From assembly GCA_902580275.1 (NCBI GenBank), contig CACHJZ010000004.1, positions 1 through 64,000 of the forward strand: a stretch of 64,000 bases of DNA. The letters run 5' to 3'. The notes below the pieces were generated by a model, which saw only the letters and a list, made by a program, of their open reading frames with translations, did not search any database and was not told where the DNA came from. Position 1 is the stretch's first letter; each line of letters starts with the position of its first letter. Below, in pieces: positions 60,490 to 64,000 of this stretch. Source of the stretch: an uncultured Pelagibacteraceae bacterium (GTDB lineage: Bacteria > Pseudomonadota > Alphaproteobacteria > Pelagibacterales > Pelagibacteraceae). A program made the translations under genes and the position numbers.

Positions 60490-61101
60490 TTGATTGAAGA
60501 ACTTGTAATACTAACACAGATTATCTTTATTGATATAATTTTAGCTGCAGATAATGCAATAATAATTGGATTAATTGCTTCAAATTTTGTACCCAAGAAT
60601 AGAAAACAAATAATTCTTTGGGGTGTTGCTGGAGCGTTAGTATTTAAAGTAGTTTTCGCGTTATTTGCGACTTATTTGTTTAAGTTTTATTTTATAAAAA
60701 TACTTGGTGGATTGTTATTAATATGGATTGTTTATGATCTAAAGAAAGATTTGTTTGAAATAAAAAAAATAAAATCTCCAACTAAACAATCAAAAGAACC
60801 CTCTTATATAAAGAGTGTTTATAAAGTTTTATTTGCAGATATAACTATTAGCTTTGATAACGTTATAGGTGTTGTTGGTGCATCAAAAGGGCATTTTGGC
60901 TTTATGATATTTGGATTAGTCTTATCTGTAATCTTAACAGGGGCTCTTGCTACTGTTCTCGCCAATTATATTCAAAAACACTTATGGATTGCCTACGTTG
61001 GTTTAGGTTTTATTTTGTTAGTTGCCCTTCAACTAGTTATTGGTGGATTGGTGGATTTAGAGATATTATCTATCAACGAAAACTTTAAAAAATATTTCTA
61101 A
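60490..61101 (+). CDS. TerC-family integral membrane protein
   Basis: 203 residues with about six to seven helices, from a TTG start. The acid motifs DIILAADNAIIIGLI and DITISFDNVIGV place it in the TerC/YjbE group, whose members handle metal ions (often manganese) at the membrane. The stop interlocks with the convergent panB stop. Confidence 0.87.
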   Translation: MIEELVILTQIIFIDIILAADNAIIIGLIASNFVPKNRKQIILWGVAGALVFKVVFALFATYLFKFYFIKILGGLLLIWIVYDLKKDLFEIKKIKSPTKQSKEPSYIKSVYKVLFADITISFDNVIGVVGASKGHFGFMIFGLVLSVILTGALATVLANYIQKHLWIAYVGLGFILLVALQLVIGGLVDLEILSINENFKKYF

Positions 61102-61874
61102 TAAGAATATTTTTTTGAAGGATATTTTTTTGCTTTAACCTCAGATTTGAATTTCGATACTGCTGAATTAATAATTTTTTTTATGTTCACATATTTTTTA
61201 ACGAACTTAATTTTGGCATCTGTTAAACCCAAAATATCATCTGTTACTAAAACCTGTCCATCGCAATGAACTGAGGCTCCTATACCTATGGTTGGAATTT
61301 TTATTAATTTAGAAATTTTTTTTGAAATATCACTATAAGTACATTCTAAAACTATTCCAAATGCGCCACTATTCTCCAAAGCTTTGGCATCTTTAAATAG
61401 TTTGTTTCTTTCTTTTTCTGTTTTACCTACTGATTTGAATTTTCCTTTAATAGTCTGCGGTGTTAGGCCAATATGGCCCATCACAGGGATTTTATTTTTT
61501 ACTAAATGGCTAACTATATGTTGTACCCTAACTCCACCCTCTACTTTAACCGCATCACATTTTGTCTCTTTCATCGCAAGCTTTGAATTTTTGAGCGCCT
61601 CGAATTTATTTCGATATGTATTGTATGGCATATCTATAACGAGAAGACTTTTTTTTACACCCATCCTTACACTTTTTGTGTGTTCTAACATCATTTTAAG
61701 ATTAACTTTCCTTGTAGTATTGTAATTGTAAAGCACTGATCCTAAAGAGTCCCCAACTAGAACAATATCTGCATGATTATCTACTATTTCCGCAATATTT
61801 TTAGAGTAAGCTGTAAGACAAACAATTTTGGATTTGTTTTTTTTTTTAATAATTTTTTTTATTTTATTGTTCAT
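61098..61874 (-). CDS. panB: 3-methyl-2-oxobutanoate hydroxymethyltransferase
   Basis: Makes ketopantoate for pantothenate/CoA using 5,10-methylene-THF. VCLTAYSKN, LVGDSLGSVLYN, KVEGG, MGHIGLTPQ and the catalytic-Glu strand IVLECTYSDISKKI followed by PTIGIGA are present. 258 residues. Its start shares one base with the guaA stop. Confidence 0.95.
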   Translation of the reverse strand: MNNKIKKIIKKKNKSKIVCLTAYSKNIAEIVDNHADIVLVGDSLGSVLYNYNTTRKVNLKMMLEHTKSVRMGVKKSLLVIDMPYNTYRNKFEALKNSKLAMKETKCDAVKVEGGVRVQHIVSHLVKNKIPVMGHIGLTPQTIKGKFKSVGKTEKERNKLFKDAKALENSGAFGIVLECTYSDISKKISKLIKIPTIGIGASVHCDGQVLVTDDILGLTDAKIKFVKKYVNIKKIINSAVSKFKSEVKAKKYPSKKYSY

Positions 61875-63448
61875 TACTCTAATTCTATGGTGCTAGGTGG
61901 TTTGGATGTTACGTCATAAACTACTCTATTAATACCTTTAATATTATTTATTATTTTATTTGAAACAAGCTGCATAAATTCTTTATTAAAATCAAAGGTA
62001 TCAGCAGTCATCCCATCTTCAGAAGTAATTGCTCTTAACAAACACATATATTCATAAGTTCTATTATCACCCATAACACCAACTGTTTTGACTGGCAACA
62101 ATGCTGCATAAGCTTGCCATATCTTGTCATATAAATTGAAATCTTTTAATGAGTTTATAAAAATTTCATCTGCATCTTTTAAAATTTTAATTTTATTTTT
62201 TGTTATTTCTCCAGGCATACGAATTGCCAGTCCTGGTCCTGGAAATGGATGTCTTAAAACAATGTCTTTTGATAACTTAAGTTCTAAACCTAATTTTCTA
62301 ACCTCGTCCTTAAACAATAGCCTCAAGGGTTCAACTAATTTTAGTTTCATTTTCTTTGGTAGGCCGCCAACATTGTGATGAGATTTTATTTTAGAAGTCT
62401 GGCTTCCTGTTACTGATTTACTTTCAATTAAATCTGGGTATAACGTTCCTTGTGCTAAATATTTAATGTTTTGAATTTTTTTTGCATATTTCTCAAATAT
62501 TTTAATAAATAAATTTCCAATTATTTTTCTCTTCTTTTCTGGGTCACTAACTTTATTTAATTTCTTTAAAAAAAGATATTTAGCATCTACGTAAATAAGA
62601 TTTATCTTAAATTTTCTTCTAAAGGTTTTAACAACTTGAACTTCTTCATTCTTTCTAAGTAAACCAGTATTTACAAAAATACACGTCAGTTTTTTTCCTA
62701 TGGCATTATGAATTAATTTTGCAACTACGCTACTATCAACACCTCCAGATAGAGCGCATATTACTCTTGAATTGCCCACAATTCTTTTTACATCCTCTAT
62801 AAGAATTTTTTTTTGATTTTTAGAGGACCAGTTTTTTTTAATCATGCAGATATTAAAAACAAAGTTTTTTAATATTGTTTTTCCCCTCTCTGTATGAGTA
62901 ACCTCTGGATGAAATTGTATCCCATAAATTTTTTTAGAAGAATTTTCAATGATTGAAAATTTTGAAGTTTCAGTTTTTGCAATTACTTTAAAACCTTTTG
63001 CTAACTTTGTTACCTCATCTGCGTGGCTCATCCAGACATTGTTTAAACCATTTTTATTAAAAAAATTTTGAGTTAACTTACTTTTGTTTATTCTCTTTAA
63101 TTTTGCCAATCCAAATTCCCTATGTTTTGCTTTTTTTACTTTACCTCCCAACTCTTTAGATATGACTTGGTGACCAAAACATATTCCTAAAATTGGAACG
63201 TTCCATTTAAATAATTCTCTTTTGAACTTTACTTTGTTAGATTGGTAAACATTTAACGGACCGCCAGATAAAATAATTCCTCGTATATTTGTTTTAATTA
63301 TTTTCGATTTTAATTTTTTATGACTAATTATCTCTGAATAAACGCCGATTTCTCTAACTCTTCTTGCTATAAGTTGAGTGAATTGTGAACCAAAATCAAT
63401 AATTAGAATCTTATTTAAATTATTGTTAAGATCCATTTTTTGGTTCAA
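61874..63448 (-). CDS. guaA: GMP synthase (glutamine-hydrolysing)
   Basis: Converts XMP to GMP. Class I amidotransferase with nucleophile Cys90 (GICFGHQ) and His in [13 protein letters not shown]-loop SGGVDSSV in the synthetase domain; C-terminal PPSTIELE is the usual end. 524 residues. The start may be the ATG at 63446-63448 or at 63434-63436; both overlap the upstream TPR gene. Confidence 0.96.
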   Translation of the reverse strand: MNQKMDLNNNLNKILIIDFGSQFTQLIARRVREIGVYSEIISHKKLKSKIIKTNIRGIILSGGPLNVYQSNKVKFKRELFKWNVPILGICFGHQVISKELGGKVKKAKHREFGLAKLKRINKSKLTQNFFNKNGLNNVWMSHADEVTKLAKGFKVIAKTETSKFSIIENSSKKIYGIQFHPEVTHTERGKTILKNFVFNICMIKKNWSSKNQKKILIEDVKRIVGNSRVICALSGGVDSSVVAKLIHNAIGKKLTCIFVNTGLLRKNEEVQVVKTFRRKFKINLIYVDAKYLFLKKLNKVSDPEKKRKIIGNLFIKIFEKYAKKIQNIKYLAQGTLYPDLIESKSVTGSQTSKIKSHHNVGGLPKKMKLKLVEPLRLLFKDEVRKLGLELKLSKDIVLRHPFPGPGLAIRMPGEITKNKIKILKDADEIFINSLKDFNLYDKIWQAYAALLPVKTVGVMGDNRTYEYMCLLRAITSEDGMTADTFDFNKEFMQLVSNKIINNIKGINRVVYDVTSKPPSTIELE

Positions 63449-63872
63449 TGTCTGCTAATGATTTTTCAATATTTTCTATTTTCTTACAAAGATTTTTACA
63501 AATAGAGGAAAAATTTTCTTTAAGTTCTTTAACTTTAGAATAATTAGATTTTTTAAGTTCATAATTAATTAATAAATGCATTGCTTCTTCGTTTTTAGGA
63601 TCTAGTAATAATGTAGTATTTAAGTTTTTAATTTCCTCTTTTTCATTTTCTTCATTTTTATAAATTTTCGCTAAATATAAATAAGATTTTGCATCTTTTG
63701 GGTTAAAAACAATATTTCTTTGAAATAAAAATTTGGAGTCTTCGTATTTTTTTTGATCAAATTTTTGTTTGGCTTCATAAAAAAAATTTTCAGATAAAGA
63801 ATGATTGCTTATAAAAAAAACAGCAACAATCATAAATAATAGATTGGATATTTTAAATCTAATATTTTTCAT
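63426..63872 (-). CDS. Secreted TPR-like protein
   Basis: About 148 residues from the ATG at 63870-63872 (a second ATG at 63885-63887 adds five). Signal peptide ([18 protein letters not shown]), then helical repeats ([40 protein letters not shown]) and a Cys-x-x-x-Cys segment ([11 protein letters not shown]). It lies between guaB and guaA, overlapping both. Distant resemblance to the TPR pair at 59-60 kb; role unknown. Confidence 0.68.
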   Translation of the reverse strand: MKNIRFKISNLLFMIVAVFFISNHSLSENFFYEAKQKFDQKKYEDSKFLFQRNIVFNPKDAKSYLYLAKIYKNEENEKEEIKNLNTTLLLDPKNEEAMHLLINYELKKSNYSKVKELKENFSSICKNLCKKIENIEKSLADIEPKNGS

Positions 63873-64000
63873 CTTTTTTAATCTCATCTATATTATGTAC
63901 CATACTTTCATAAAATCCTGCTTTTGTAATTTTTACAAATTTAGGTTTATTTCTTAAGTTTAAAACTTTTTTGGATCCAAGATAACCCATTGATGATTTT
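63859..64000 (-). CDS. guaB: IMP dehydrogenase, C-terminal end
   Basis: Partial gene running off the right edge; only the last 46 residues and the stop (63859-63861) are visible. The sequence SSMGYLGSKKV, KFVKITKAGFYESMVHNI matches the IMPDH C-terminus (AMGYTG, FVRITGAGLRESHVHDV). It supplies XMP to the guaA product encoded just downstream, separated by the small TPR gene. Confidence 0.9.
   Translation of the reverse strand, partial: KSSMGYLGSKKVLNLRNKPKFVKITKAGFYESMVHNIDEIKKDEKY

Noticed and set aside
1..64000. CRISPR arrays, rRNA, tRNA, insertion sequences or integrase sites
   Set aside because: No regularly spaced repeats, no transposase-like frame and no gap large enough with tRNA-like arms were seen by eye; a tRNA or Rfam scan would confirm this.

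Overview
The window reads as a piece of a SAR11 (Candidatus Pelagibacter-type, Alphaproteobacteria) chromosome. The support is the very AT-rich DNA with Lys/Asn/Ile-rich proteins, almost no non-coding sequence, an alphaproteobacterial gene order (acpP/gmk/ksgA/pdxA/surA/lptD/lptG/lptF/pepA/ndk), a tandem glycine riboswitch in front of gcvT, and a mix of biosynthetic core genes with amino-acid and C1 catabolism. I see no rRNA, tRNA, CRISPR array, insertion sequence or phage gene. No stretch above 300 bases lacks a gene; the largest gap, between gcvT and the next gene, is filled by the riboswitch.

Layout. 1-4502 (minus): mrcA, prfB with its programmed frameshift, and a truncated AsmA-like gene. 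4590-9500: RNase E/G, thiSG, aroQ-accB-accC. 9497-18152: DUF2155, NDUFA12, a stand-alone NrdJ-C-like protein, aspS, hda, DUF2066, purMN, ndk, pepA. 18238-25521 (plus): lptF-lptG-lptD-surA-pdxA-ksgA, the outer-membrane biogenesis operon. 25510-28098 (minus): fabD-fabG-acpP-gmk. 28176-40982 is one long plus-strand run: rpsF-rpsR-rplI, dnaB, an RND exporter, cvpA-purF, an HD-domain protein, a YyaL-type protein, two transporters, a coiled-coil protein and a 75-residue unknown.

40983-64000 is more accessory: an amidinotransferase with a DMT permease; a NifU-like protein with an HPP membrane protein; NAD-dependent formate dehydrogenase; an FAD amine oxidase; TspO and an SDR; a lipid-modification set (FAD oxidoreductase, DUF1365, CFA synthase, DUF3833) directly behind gcvT-gcvH-gcvP; a DMT permease with 5-oxoprolinase subunits pxpABC; two paralogous TPR proteins; TerC; panB, guaA, a TPR lipid-targeted or secreted protein and the tail of guaB.

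The genes suggest a heterotroph that turns glycine, methylated amines and 5-oxoproline into C1 units, formate and glutamate. The window is mostly ordinary core genome. The points most worth a second look are the riboswitch whose P1 helix touches the gcvT start codon, the read-through arrangement from gcvP into lipid-modification genes, RNase E without its zinc-link cysteines, the orphan NrdJ-C-like protein, the AGAT-DMT pair, and the interlocked gene ends and tiny palindromic divergent promoters.
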